Shown piece by piece: positions 1 through 7,724 of a DNA stretch of 59,216 nucleotides. This stretch comes from Treponema sp. GTDB lineage: Bacteria; Spirochaetota; Spirochaetia; Treponematales; Treponemataceae. The translations under genes were made by a program, and so were the position numbers. The notes under the pieces are model-generated. The model ran no database searches and was not told the origin of the DNA. It saw nothing but the letters and a program-made list of their open reading frames with translations. How positions within the stretch are numbered: the stretch's first letter is position 1; each line of letters begins with the position of its first letter. The stretch lies in the NCBI GenBank assembly GCA_022510865.1, contig JAFLSQ010000011.1, positions 1-59,216 of the forward strand, read 5' to 3'.

Positions 1-70
1 ACACGGAAGTCAAGCTCCCCAGCGCCGATGGTACTGCCCCTAGCGGGCGGGAGAGCAGGCCGCCGCCGGG
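1..70 (+). rRNA. rrf: 5S ribosomal RNA, 3' part
   Basis: This is the 3' part of a 5S rRNA cut by the window start. It shows the conserved loop text CAGCGCCGATGGTACTG, then a GGGAGAG element, and a 3' end rich in GCCGCCGCCGGG that would pair with the missing 5' end. It presumably closes an rRNA operon to the left. The 62-codon reading frame over this stretch is a by-product of the rRNA. The exact 3' end is estimated to within a few bases. Confidence 0.9.
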
Positions 71-205
71 TTTCCTTCTTTCACTTTCATTTATTTTTTG
101 TATCCGTTTCTTTTACTGCGATTTTCAGACTATCTATCATCTATAGAAAAAATCAGGTTTCGGTGTTTTTCAGTTTTGAGATTTGTCTTGAGACTGTAGG
201 AATAT

Positions 206-234
206 CTGATTTTTAAACTCGGTTTAAAAATCAG
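206..234. repeat. 13-bp perfect hairpin between 5S rRNA and uppP
   Basis: The arms CTGATTTTTAAAC (206-218) and GTTTAAAAATCAG (222-234) are perfect complements around a 3-base loop. No clean T-run follows on either strand. It may end or process the rRNA operon, or end the convergent uppP transcript. The rest of 71-297 is AT-rich and shows no gene. Confidence 0.5.
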
Positions 235-297
235 ATTGGGTTTGCAATTTTGCCTTAATTTAGGGCTGAAATCATCATAAGCAGATTGGCTGGAGGA

Positions 298-1149
298 CTA
301 TTTTAGAAAAATCAGGCCTAGAATTGCTGCCGGGATAAGATAGCAGGCGAACCACTGGAATTTTCCGTTGCGGATTGCGCGCATCAATAGTGCGAGTGAT
401 AAATATCCGACGATGAAAGAAGCGAGGCAGCCTGAAATCAGTGGCAATGCCCCGACAGTCTCGGACACATCGCCAAGGCCTTTGAGTTCCAGCAGGAATG
501 CGCCGAGAATCGCGGGAATGGCGATGATGAACGAGTAGTCGCCGGCGGTTTTGCGGTCAACTTTGCAGAGCATTGCCCCCGCGATGGTCGAGCCGGAGCG
601 GCTGATTCCCGGCAAAGTGCCGATTCCCTGCATGAATCCGATGAAAATCGCCTGTTTTTTTGAAACGCCCGTGCTTTCTGCTGTCGCGCTCACCGATTTT
701 TTCCCGACAACCGCAGAAATAATCAGAAGTGCGGAAGTCACCAGAAATCCGATGCAGATAATTTTGATTGGCATTTCCGGGATGAATTTGCTTGTGATAA
801 CGCCCATGACGCCCGTGACAACAGTTGACAAGATGATTGCGATTATGGTTCTGCGGCCAAGCTCATCAGTTCCGCAGAGCGAATCTTCTTTTTCAATTCC
901 CGTGTTTTGCACAAGAGACCGTCTGGAAATCCACCGGGCGAAGCATTTTAAAAGTGCCCAGATTTTTTTTCTGAAATAAATGCAGACCGCCGCCAAGGTC
1001 GCAAGATGCAGAAAAATATCGAATAAAAGCGGGGTCTCGCTCAATCCGAAGAGATTCTGGGCGATTGCCAAGTGCCCCGAAGATGAGATTGGCAGAAATT
1101 CCGCGATTCCCTGCAACGCGCCAAGACAAATCCCTTGCAAAACAGTCAT
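298..1149 (-). CDS. uppP: Undecaprenyl-diphosphatase (BacA/UppP)
   Basis: UppP removes a phosphate from undecaprenyl pyrophosphate at the inner membrane, recycling the lipid carrier for peptidoglycan and polysaccharide export. The 283-residue protein has the family length. It shows the N-terminal catalytic block QGIAEFLPISSSGHL (about residues 13-28) and the second signature GISRSGST (about 180). Multiple hydrophobic helices fill the rest. The start ATG overlaps the stop of the upstream lgt gene by 4 bases, so the two are probably translationally coupled. It is the last gene of the minD-like/lgt/uppP unit and converges on the 5S rRNA. Confidence 0.95.
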   Translation of the reverse strand: MTVLQGICLGALQGIAEFLPISSSGHLAIAQNLFGLSETPLLFDIFLHLATLAAVCIYFRKKIWALLKCFARWISRRSLVQNTGIEKEDSLCGTDELGRRTIIAIILSTVVTGVMGVITSKFIPEMPIKIICIGFLVTSALLIISAVVGKKSVSATAESTGVSKKQAIFIGFMQGIGTLPGISRSGSTIAGAMLCKVDRKTAGDYSFIIAIPAILGAFLLELKGLGDVSETVGALPLISGCLASFIVGYLSLALLMRAIRNGKFQWFACYLIPAAILGLIFLK

Positions 1150-2144
1150 TTTTGTCCTCTTTTATGTTTTTTTGAAATATATGCGCAGCAGACGGCGTAG
1201 ACAATCGCGAACGCAACCATAAGAAAGCACAGAATTTGTCCCGTGGAAAAATTCAGAAGGGATGTGTTCATGTAGATTGGTGCCGAGCTGTCTTTTGCGA
1301 TTCTGTAGCCGATGTCCGCGTCCGGCTCGCGGAAATATTCGATGATGAAACGGGCGAAACCGTATCCGCCTGCATAAATCGCGCCGAGCATACCGTCAAA
1401 TTTTTTGTGTTTGCGGGCAAGCCAGATTATCGCCCATAAAACGACCCCCTCAAAAATGGCTTCGTAAAGCTGACTTGGATGACGGGGCAGGTTGACGAGT
1501 TTTACGGATGAGATGTCCATTCCGATTTTCTGGGCGAATTCCTGCACCCAGGGCAACGCGGCGGAAAATCGTTCTGCGGCGGGAAAAGTCATGCCCCAGG
1601 GCATTGTGGTGATTCTGCCGTAAAGCTCGCCGTTCAAAAAATTTCCGATTCGGCCGAAAGTGTAGCCCAGCGGGATTGCGCAGACCATCGCGTCTGACCA
1701 TTTCAGGAACGATTGCTTGTGACGTTTGCACCAGACAATCATGCCAAGAAGACCGCCGACAAATCCGCCGTGGTATGACATTCCCGCGAGTCCGGTAAAT
1801 TTGCCGTTGTCGAACGGCCAGAAAATCAGCCATGGGTGCGTCCAGTAATTGATGGAATTTGGGTTGCTCGGGTCATACTGATTGTAGACGAGGGTGGAAA
1901 AAACACGTGCGCCAATCAGAAGGAAAACGATTCCTGTGGAGATGAAGCTGAACAAATCGTCATCTGTGATTTTATAGGTCTGGGTGTTCAAATCGCCGTC
2001 TTTCGCGCATTTTTTCAGCACAAAATATGCTGTCACAAACGCAAAGGCGTACATCAGCCCGTACCAGCGGAGAATGCCCAAAAACTTTACGCCCGGAAAA
2101 ATCTGGGGATGAATCCATGAAGGATAATCAAGATATAAAAACAT
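1146..2144 (-). CDS. lgt: Prolipoprotein diacylglyceryl transferase
   Basis: Lgt moves diacylglycerol from phosphatidylglycerol to the lipobox cysteine of prolipoproteins, the first step of lipoprotein maturation in the inner membrane. Motifs visible are GLAGMSYHGGFVGG, the signature GRIGNFLNGELYGR, and RHPSQLYEA further on. Several membrane segments are evident. At 332 residues it is somewhat longer than typical, with an insert before the C-terminal helices. An AAGGA Shine-Dalgarno lies 7 bases before the ATG, and it follows the MinD-like gene by 21 bases. Several lipoproteins in this window would be its substrates. Confidence 0.95.
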   Translation of the reverse strand: MFLYLDYPSWIHPQIFPGVKFLGILRWYGLMYAFAFVTAYFVLKKCAKDGDLNTQTYKITDDDLFSFISTGIVFLLIGARVFSTLVYNQYDPSNPNSINYWTHPWLIFWPFDNGKFTGLAGMSYHGGFVGGLLGMIVWCKRHKQSFLKWSDAMVCAIPLGYTFGRIGNFLNGELYGRITTMPWGMTFPAAERFSAALPWVQEFAQKIGMDISSVKLVNLPRHPSQLYEAIFEGVVLWAIIWLARKHKKFDGMLGAIYAGGYGFARFIIEYFREPDADIGYRIAKDSSAPIYMNTSLLNFSTGQILCFLMVAFAIVYAVCCAYISKKHKRGQK

Positions 2145-2165
2145 CTTTTTTCCTTAAAAATTATT

Positions 2166-3314
2166 TCAGACAGAAAATCCTTGCTGAGATGCTTTAATCA
2201 GCTTGGATTTTAAGAGATTGTTCTCTTTTCTGAGCTGTGTGATTTCATACTGCTGCGTCTTGACCATCTCCGCAAGCTCTCCCATTGAGAGGCTGCCGCC
2301 GGAAACAAGGTCGTCGATTCCGGAGAGCTTGAAGTTGTAGTCCTCGTTCGCGTCATCCTCAGCGTCCTGGAAATTGTCGCCGTTGTACGCCTCCGACGTG
2401 AAGGCGGCATCAAACTGATGGGGCGGCGTGGAAATCACTTTGTCCGCAATTCTGTAGATTGCCTGACCCAGAACGGACTGCGGCTTGTACACGACGACAG
2501 GAAGCTGGGATGCCAGCGCCTTGTCCTGAAAAATATCGCGGTACATAAGACCAAGGTATTCAATTTCCAGACCAAGATACTGATTGCAGGACGCTTTTAT
2601 GCGCATGGCCCGGTCCGCATCTTTGGGGTCTTCTATCATGTTCATCACAAGACGCGGACGGAACTGCTGCATCCGGTTTATGAAAACTTGCGTTGTCTGA
2701 TGGTCTGCGCCGGCAAGTCCCTGAATGAGCTGCGGAATGTAAAGTTTCTGCATTGCGGCGGAATCTTTTCTGAGTTCGTCAAGATATGCCCGCCCGGGTG
2801 TTCCGCGCTTGTAAGTTGTGTAAAGCAGGCGGAAAACCGCGTTTTTCAAGAAAAGATAGCCGTTGAGCGTGGCTGTGACGGCGGGTGCAGACACGATAAT
2901 CCCCTGAGGAGAAAGCAGGAACATATCCAGAATGAACTGATGAGTTCCTGCGCCCAAATCCAAAATCACATAATCTGTGTCAATGTTCTTTAAATTCCTG
3001 ATGAGTTTGACTTTCTGGATGTGTTTCAGGGATGTCAAATCGGGAATCTGGCTGTCACCTGCAATGAAACTTACGTTCTGGTAATCAGTCGGCTGCACAA
3101 TATCCTTGAAATCGTTTTTTTCTGTGAACCATGAGCCAAGGCTTGCGCCGCCGGTGTGCTGCCCGATTACAAGGTGAAGGTTTGACGCGCCAAGGTCAAG
3201 ATCCACCAAAACGACTTTTTTTCCTTGCTGTCCTAACGCTATTGCTAAGTTTGCGGAAAGAAGGCTCTTGCCTACTCCTCCTTTGCCGCTTGCTACTGGA
3301 ATTATCTGTGACAT
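2166..3314 (-). CDS. MinD/ParA/FlhG-like P-loop ATPase
   Basis: This is a cytoplasmic ATPase of the MinD/ParA superfamily, whose members place divisomes, flagella or chromosomes. The deviant Walker A motif ASGKGGVGKS lies at about residues 8-17, followed by VLVDLDLGASN and a Walker-B-like DYVILDLGAG. The 382-residue length exceeds MinD (about 260). The extra C-terminal part is acidic and ends in a short coiled coil (QQYEITQLRKENNLLKSKL). In spirochetes such proteins are candidates for flagellar number or placement control, but no flagellar gene is nearby, so the role is open. It heads the operon with lgt and uppP from a predicted leaderless start. Confidence 0.8.
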   Translation of the reverse strand: MSQIIPVASGKGGVGKSLLSANLAIALGQQGKKVVLVDLDLGASNLHLVIGQHTGGASLGSWFTEKNDFKDIVQPTDYQNVSFIAGDSQIPDLTSLKHIQKVKLIRNLKNIDTDYVILDLGAGTHQFILDMFLLSPQGIIVSAPAVTATLNGYLFLKNAVFRLLYTTYKRGTPGRAYLDELRKDSAAMQKLYIPQLIQGLAGADHQTTQVFINRMQQFRPRLVMNMIEDPKDADRAMRIKASCNQYLGLEIEYLGLMYRDIFQDKALASQLPVVVYKPQSVLGQAIYRIADKVISTPPHQFDAAFTSEAYNGDNFQDAEDDANEDYNFKLSGIDDLVSGGSLSMGELAEMVKTQQYEITQLRKENNLLKSKLIKASQQGFSV

Positions 3315-3321
3315 AGTTAAG

Positions 3322-3350
3322 ATTATATCACGTTTATTGTAAAAAGTGAA
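3322..3350 (-). promoter_or_regulatory. Leaderless-type promoter of the MinD-like gene
   Basis: On the minus strand, -35 TTCACT (3345-3350), 17 bases, then -10 TATAAT (3322-3327), 7 bases, then the ATG at 3314. No Shine-Dalgarno fits, and the predicted transcription start falls on the start codon. Confidence 0.65.
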
Positions 3351-3402
3351 TGTTTAAAAGTCCTGCATAAGATTTTTGGTAGATTTTTTATGCTTTGTGG
3401 AA

Positions 3403-3408
3403 TACAAT
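3403..3408 (+). promoter_or_regulatory. Leaderless-type -10 element of ctpA
   Basis: -10 TACAAT ends 6 bases before the ATG at 3415. There is no Shine-Dalgarno and the -35 is weak. It is divergent from the promoter of the MinD-like gene within a 100-bp spacer. Confidence 0.5.
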
Positions 3409-3414
3409 AGTAGA

Positions 3415-4905
3415 ATGAAAAATTTATCTAAAAGCAGAAAATGCCGTTCCGGCGTTTATCTAATATTCATTTTGTTCATCTTATTCATTGTTTTTTTCTC
3501 CTCGCAGTGTTTTGCGGATTCATCCGCGGAAAGAGAGGCGCGGGTCTCAAGCTTTCAGTATGTCAAGAAACTGAATTCTGTTTTTGATTTTGTCCAGCAG
3601 AATTATGTTGATGAGATTGACCCTAAAATCCTTTATGAGGGCGCGCTTAAAGGAATGCTGGACGCGCTTGGCGATCCCTATACTTTGTATCTTGACCCGA
3701 ACGCAATGCGCGATTTGACAGACACAACCGCGGGAAGTTTTGGCGGAGTCGGGCTGTCAATCTCAAAGGCAACGGAATCCACGGCAGATAAGCCCGCATA
3801 CGTTGAGGTTGCCTCGCCCATGGAGGACACTCCCGGCGCAAAGGCCGGCATTCAGTCCGGAGATTTGATTGTCGCAATTGATGGTCTGCCCACTCCTGAC
3901 ATGACAATGAACGATGTGCTTGCCCATCTTCGCGGTGAAATCGGGACTTCGGTCACAGTCTCCATTCTGCGCGGCAAAAACATGAGGTTTGATGTTCCGC
4001 TGGTCCGTGCGCTCATCGAGGTGCCTACAATAAAATTCGGGATGATTGAGGGCACAAAAATCGGATATGCGCGGCTGATTCAGTTCACGCCCGATACTCC
4101 GCTGCGCTTGCAGGATGCTCTGGATGATTTTGCCAAGAACGGCTACACAAGTCTGATTATCGACCTGCGGGATAATCCGGGCGGGCTAATCACAAGCGTT
4201 GTTGATGTGGCTGACAAATTCATTGACGCGGGGCCGATTGTGTCCACAAAAAGCAGGCTTGTTTTTGAGAACCAGCAGTTTACCGCCACATCAGAAAAAT
4301 CCACGGTGAAGAAAAACATTCCGATTGTTGTCCTGATTAACAGAGGCTCGGCGAGCGCGTCAGAAATTCTTTCCGGCGCGTTGAAGGACTATCATCTTGC
4401 GTACTTGATTGGCGAGCGGACTTACGGCAAAGGCTCGGTTCAGCAGGTGATTCCGCTGAGCAATACGGACGGTTTTAAAATCACGATGGCGCGTTATTAC
4501 ACCCCGAGCGACACGAACATCGATAAAATCGGGATTCCGCCGGATTTTGAGGTGAAGAATTTTGAGACGATGACGCCCGAGCAGGAAAAAATCTACATGG
4601 ATTTGATAGCCTCGAACATCATTACGGATTATGTTGACAGCAAAACCGGGATTCAGGAGCCGGATATTTCCAGGAAGGCATCAGAGATTGCCAAAAATTA
4701 CCCGATTGACGAGCGGATAATCCGGCGGCTGATTCGGGTGCAGGTTCAGCGCGCGCAGCCGGCCGTCCTTTATGATTTGGATTATGATTTGCAGCTCAAT
4801 GCCGCAATCAAAACGATAAAAGACGGCAAATTCACAGACCTTGTGAAAAACACCAAGACGCTGCGCCAGCTTCAGGATGAGGTTTCATCCCAGGCAGCCG
4901 AGTAA
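3415..4905 (+). CDS. ctpA: Carboxyl-terminal processing protease, S41 family
   Basis: A serine protease of the Ctp/Prc family that acts outside the inner membrane on the C-termini of substrate proteins. After an N-terminal signal/anchor segment (about residues 18-35, very hydrophobic) come a PDZ domain (about 100-190) and the S41 catalytic core. The catalytic Ser lies in RGSASASEILSGAL and the general-base Lys in GERTYGKGSVQQV. The ATG at 3415 was chosen over an in-frame TTG at 3376 because the anchor follows directly and a -10 box sits 6 bases upstream. The length of 496 residues is normal. rsmE follows after 38 bases. Confidence 0.92.
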   Translation: MKNLSKSRKCRSGVYLIFILFILFIVFFSSQCFADSSAEREARVSSFQYVKKLNSVFDFVQQNYVDEIDPKILYEGALKGMLDALGDPYTLYLDPNAMRDLTDTTAGSFGGVGLSISKATESTADKPAYVEVASPMEDTPGAKAGIQSGDLIVAIDGLPTPDMTMNDVLAHLRGEIGTSVTVSILRGKNMRFDVPLVRALIEVPTIKFGMIEGTKIGYARLIQFTPDTPLRLQDALDDFAKNGYTSLIIDLRDNPGGLITSVVDVADKFIDAGPIVSTKSRLVFENQQFTATSEKSTVKKNIPIVVLINRGSASASEILSGALKDYHLAYLIGERTYGKGSVQQVIPLSNTDGFKITMARYYTPSDTNIDKIGIPPDFEVKNFETMTPEQEKIYMDLIASNIITDYVDSKTGIQEPDISRKASEIAKNYPIDERIIRRLIRVQVQRAQPAVLYDLDYDLQLNAAIKTIKDGKFTDLVKNTKTLRQLQDEVSSQAAE

Positions 4906-4943
4906 TCGTTTTGGATGGATTTTAGCCGGAACAGAACGGGAAA

Positions 4944-5783
4944 ATGCGTCAGTTTATTCTGAGCGGTCAGGAAATCCGGAACGGACTTGTCTCAATTGAC
5001 GGGAATGACTATCGTTATCTGCGTCAGGTTCTGAGGGTGCGGCCCGGGGATATGATTTCTGTCCGGCTTGAGGACGGGAGTCTTGCGAATGCGACGGTTG
5101 CCAAAGTCGATGATAAAAAACGTTGCGTTCTGCTTCAATTTTGTGCGGCCGGCGAAAATTCTTTCGGTGCGGATGAGGGAAGCATCACACGCGGCGTTCA
5201 GGCATCCGCGCTGAATTCCGGCTTTTCGTCCGGCATTGAATTCTGGCTTTTTCAGTTCATCACAAAACCCCAGAAATTCGAGCAGATAGTCAGGCAGGCG
5301 ACCGAGTGCGGAATCTCAAAAATAATTCCCGTCAAAGGCGAATATTCAGAAAAAAGCAGCGTCCTTGCGTTCGAGGGCAATAAGCGCGAGCGTCTTGAGC
5401 GGATTATCAGGGAGGCGCGTCAGCAGAGCGGCTCGCCGGTGAGCACGGAGATTTTGCTCCCGCTTGGTCTGGAAGATGCGCTCTCTTTGTGGCAGAAAAA
5501 TGATTGCCAGGACGACGGCGGATTATCATCGCTTGGAATAGTTTTGTACGAGCGGACTGACGAGACCGAAAATCTGAGTGCTCTGGTCAATCGCAAGAAA
5601 AACGGGCTTAAAAAGGCGGCTGTCTGCGTGGGCTGCGAGGGCGGAATCAGTCCGGCGGAAATCGAATTTTTGTCTGAAAAAGGACTGTTTCACCGCGTTC
5701 ATTTTGCCGTAAATATATTGAGGGCGGAAACTGCGGCCTTGTACGGAATTGCCGCGCTCCAGTCCGCGATTTTATCAGAATGA
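4944..5783 (+). CDS. rsmE: 16S rRNA (uracil-1498-N3)-methyltransferase
   Basis: RsmE methylates U1498 of 16S rRNA in the small subunit decoding region, using S-adenosylmethionine. The 279-residue protein has an N-terminal PUA-like part (RYLRQVLRVRPGDMISV) and a C-terminal SPOUT domain with VGCEGGIS and NILRAETAALYGI, which match the family GPEGG and LRTETA signatures with small changes. A longer segment between the two domains accounts for the extra length over about 245 residues. The Shine-Dalgarno is weak (GGGAA). It sits in a same-strand run with ctpA and the WecG-like gene. Confidence 0.9.
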   Translation: MRQFILSGQEIRNGLVSIDGNDYRYLRQVLRVRPGDMISVRLEDGSLANATVAKVDDKKRCVLLQFCAAGENSFGADEGSITRGVQASALNSGFSSGIEFWLFQFITKPQKFEQIVRQATECGISKIIPVKGEYSEKSSVLAFEGNKRERLERIIREARQQSGSPVSTEILLPLGLEDALSLWQKNDCQDDGGLSSLGIVLYERTDETENLSALVNRKKNGLKKAAVCVGCEGGISPAEIEFLSEKGLFHRVHFAVNILRAETAALYGIAALQSAILSE

Positions 5784-5798
5784 CTTGGAAGGATTTAT

Positions 5799-6539
5799 AT
5801 GTCTATTAACCGCATTTTTTTGCTTGGGGTTCCCGTTGATATTTGCGCCCCGGAAAATCTTGAGACCGAGATTCTGGAACTGCTCGCGAAACCCGGCACA
5901 AAACAAATCGTTTTCCTTTCAATCTGGAATCTGCTGAAAGCACGGCACAAAGGCGATTTTTCTGAGGCGGTCAAAAATGCGGATTTAATCCTGCCGATTT
6001 CAAAAAGTATTCTTAAAGGCGCGAAATTCCTGAAAATGGACGTGCCTGTGCGCTACAATCCGTTCAGCGCGGTGATTCAGATTCTTGGAATTCTGGACTC
6101 GCATTATAAATCGCTTTACCTTTTTGGCTCGAACAAGAAAACGCTCTCAAAAACCGAGCACAACGTCCGCGACACATTCCGCAATCTGCGGATTATCGGG
6201 CGTTATGTGGGATACTATCCGAAAAGCGTTGAGAATAATATTGTTGAGGCGATTTTTAAGGCCCAGCCGTCGCTTGTGCTTCTGAGTGACGGAATCAAAG
6301 AGAAAAACTGCTGGGCTTACCGCCGCCGCAACCGCTTCTCATCCAGCATTTTTCTTTATTACAAGGATGCGTTCGGCATTTTTTCTGAGCGTGTCAAACG
6401 TGTGAGCGAGAAAACTTTTGATAAAGGCCATGAAATGTGGTTCGAGGTTGTTCACAATCCTTTTAAGGTCTTTTTGATTTTTCCATATCTTTTTTACATC
6501 GCTTGTTTGGTTTGGTATAAGTTGTTCAAAAAGAAATAG
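5799..6539 (+). CDS. WecG/TagA/CpsF-like glycosyltransferase, divergent
   Basis: The family transfers N-acetylmannosamine-type sugars onto lipid-linked carriers in surface polysaccharide synthesis. The N-terminal half matches (FLLGVPVDICAPENLETEILELL, the NADLILP-like segment, and ILGILDSHYKSLYLFGSN). The usual G-x-P-x-QE block is replaced by a Lys/Arg-rich segment (DGIKEKNCWAYRRRNR). A C-terminal hydrophobic stretch (LIFPYLFYIACLVW) followed by Lys residues suggests membrane attachment. A GGAAGGA Shine-Dalgarno sits before the ATG. No other polysaccharide genes are nearby, so the acceptor is unknown. It may be a spirochete-specific branch. Confidence 0.65.
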   Translation: MSINRIFLLGVPVDICAPENLETEILELLAKPGTKQIVFLSIWNLLKARHKGDFSEAVKNADLILPISKSILKGAKFLKMDVPVRYNPFSAVIQILGILDSHYKSLYLFGSNKKTLSKTEHNVRDTFRNLRIIGRYVGYYPKSVENNIVEAIFKAQPSLVLLSDGIKEKNCWAYRRRNRFSSSIFLYYKDAFGIFSERVKRVSEKTFDKGHEMWFEVVHNPFKVFLIFPYLFYIACLVWYKLFKKK

Positions 6540-6562
6540 CCCCTGCGTGTTAGGAGTTTTTA

Positions 6563-7705
6563 TTGACATTAGCCTCTCTAAAAATCATTCTGATTTCTTC
6601 CAGAGACGATGTTCTGTCCTTTTGCAGCGATATTTTGGAGCTGAGGGCTTCGCTGAAAATCGAGATGAGGCGCGGCCGCCTGATTTTCGACCAGACCGGA
6701 TTTTTTATCATTGACGCGGGCGAGCTGATTTCCGCGTCTTCCGATTTTATTGACGGCATAAAATCAAACATCAGCAGGATTCTCATGCTGATTCCTGCGG
6801 ACGCTCCAAAATCACTTGCCGATTTCACCGAATCAATCTGCGAGAACATCGTCACTTTTCCGCTGAACGAGGATTATTTTCTGTTCTGCCTTCAAAATCT
6901 GATTGTGGCCATGCCCGACAAATCAAGCCTTGGCGATTTCTGCGCGGACGATGAGCCTGACTGCCAGAACCTGCTGGGATTTTTTGGCGGAAAATCCGGG
7001 GCAATGTGCGACTTGCGCAGAAAAATCGCGCGGGCGGGGCAGATGGAGGCAAGCGTGCTTCTTCTTGGCGAGACCGGAACCGGAAAATCCACGGCCGCGA
7101 ATATCATCCACAAAATTTCTGCGCGGGGCCGGATGCCTTTCATGTCGATGAACGTCTCGACAATTTCTGACAGCCTGGCGTGCAGCACGCTTTTTGGCAC
7201 GGAAAACGGCGCGTTCACGGATGCGGTGAAAAGCGAGGGATTGTTCAAGGCGGCGGACGGCGGCTCACTTTTTCTTGACGAAGTGGGGATGGCATCGCTC
7301 TCGCTTCAAGCGATGCTGCTCAGTGCGCTGGAAACCGGGATGATTCAGAAAGTCGGCAAAAGTGAGGCAGAGAAAGTTGACGTGCGCGTGATTTTTGCGA
7401 CGAACGCTCCCATAAAAAATATGCTCCAGCAGGGATTGTTCCGCCCGGATTTATATTTCAGGATTTCCGATATGGTGATTCAGATTCCGCCGTTGCGTGA
7501 GCGAAAAGAGGATTTGGAGGAGCTGGCGCAGGATTACGCCCGCAAACACAACAAAACGCTCTCCGCGGACGCAATCAGAGTGATTGAGGACTATGACTGG
7601 CCCGGAAACATCCGCGAGCTGCAACAGTGCCTGAACCGCGCGTTTCATAATTGCGCCAAAAACGAGATTTCCGGCAATCACATTGATTTCGGACTTTTCA
7701 ATTGA
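6563..7705 (+). CDS. Sigma-54 activator-like AAA+ protein without DNA-binding domain
   Basis: A protein with the AAA+ domain of sigma-54 activators. It has an N-terminal receiver-like region (1-120) lacking an obvious phospho-acceptor Asp arrangement, Walker A GETGTGKS (169-176), Walker B GGSLFLDE (233-240), and the arginine-finger segment FRPDLYFR (293-300). The sigma-54 contact loop reads GAFTDA (216-221) instead of GAFTGA. The protein ends at residue 380, just after the AAA lid, with no Fis-type helix-turn-helix. The start is TTG at 6563 behind a TAGGAG Shine-Dalgarno, the only in-frame choice before the conserved part. It could work on RNA polymerase from solution or have lost that role. 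Confidence 0.8.
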   Translation: MTLASLKIILISSRDDVLSFCSDILELRASLKIEMRRGRLIFDQTGFFIIDAGELISASSDFIDGIKSNISRILMLIPADAPKSLADFTESICENIVTFPLNEDYFLFCLQNLIVAMPDKSSLGDFCADDEPDCQNLLGFFGGKSGAMCDLRRKIARAGQMEASVLLLGETGTGKSTAANIIHKISARGRMPFMSMNVSTISDSLACSTLFGTENGAFTDAVKSEGLFKAADGGSLFLDEVGMASLSLQAMLLSALETGMIQKVGKSEAEKVDVRVIFATNAPIKNMLQQGLFRPDLYFRISDMVIQIPPLRERKEDLEELAQDYARKHNKTLSADAIRVIEDYDWPGNIRELQQCLNRAFHNCAKNEISGNHIDFGLFN

Positions 7706-7724
7706 AATGACGCAGGCTGATTGC

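Noticed and set aside
28..216. 62-codon plus-strand frame at the window start
   Set aside because: It lies over the 5S rRNA end and AT-rich spacer with no start signal.
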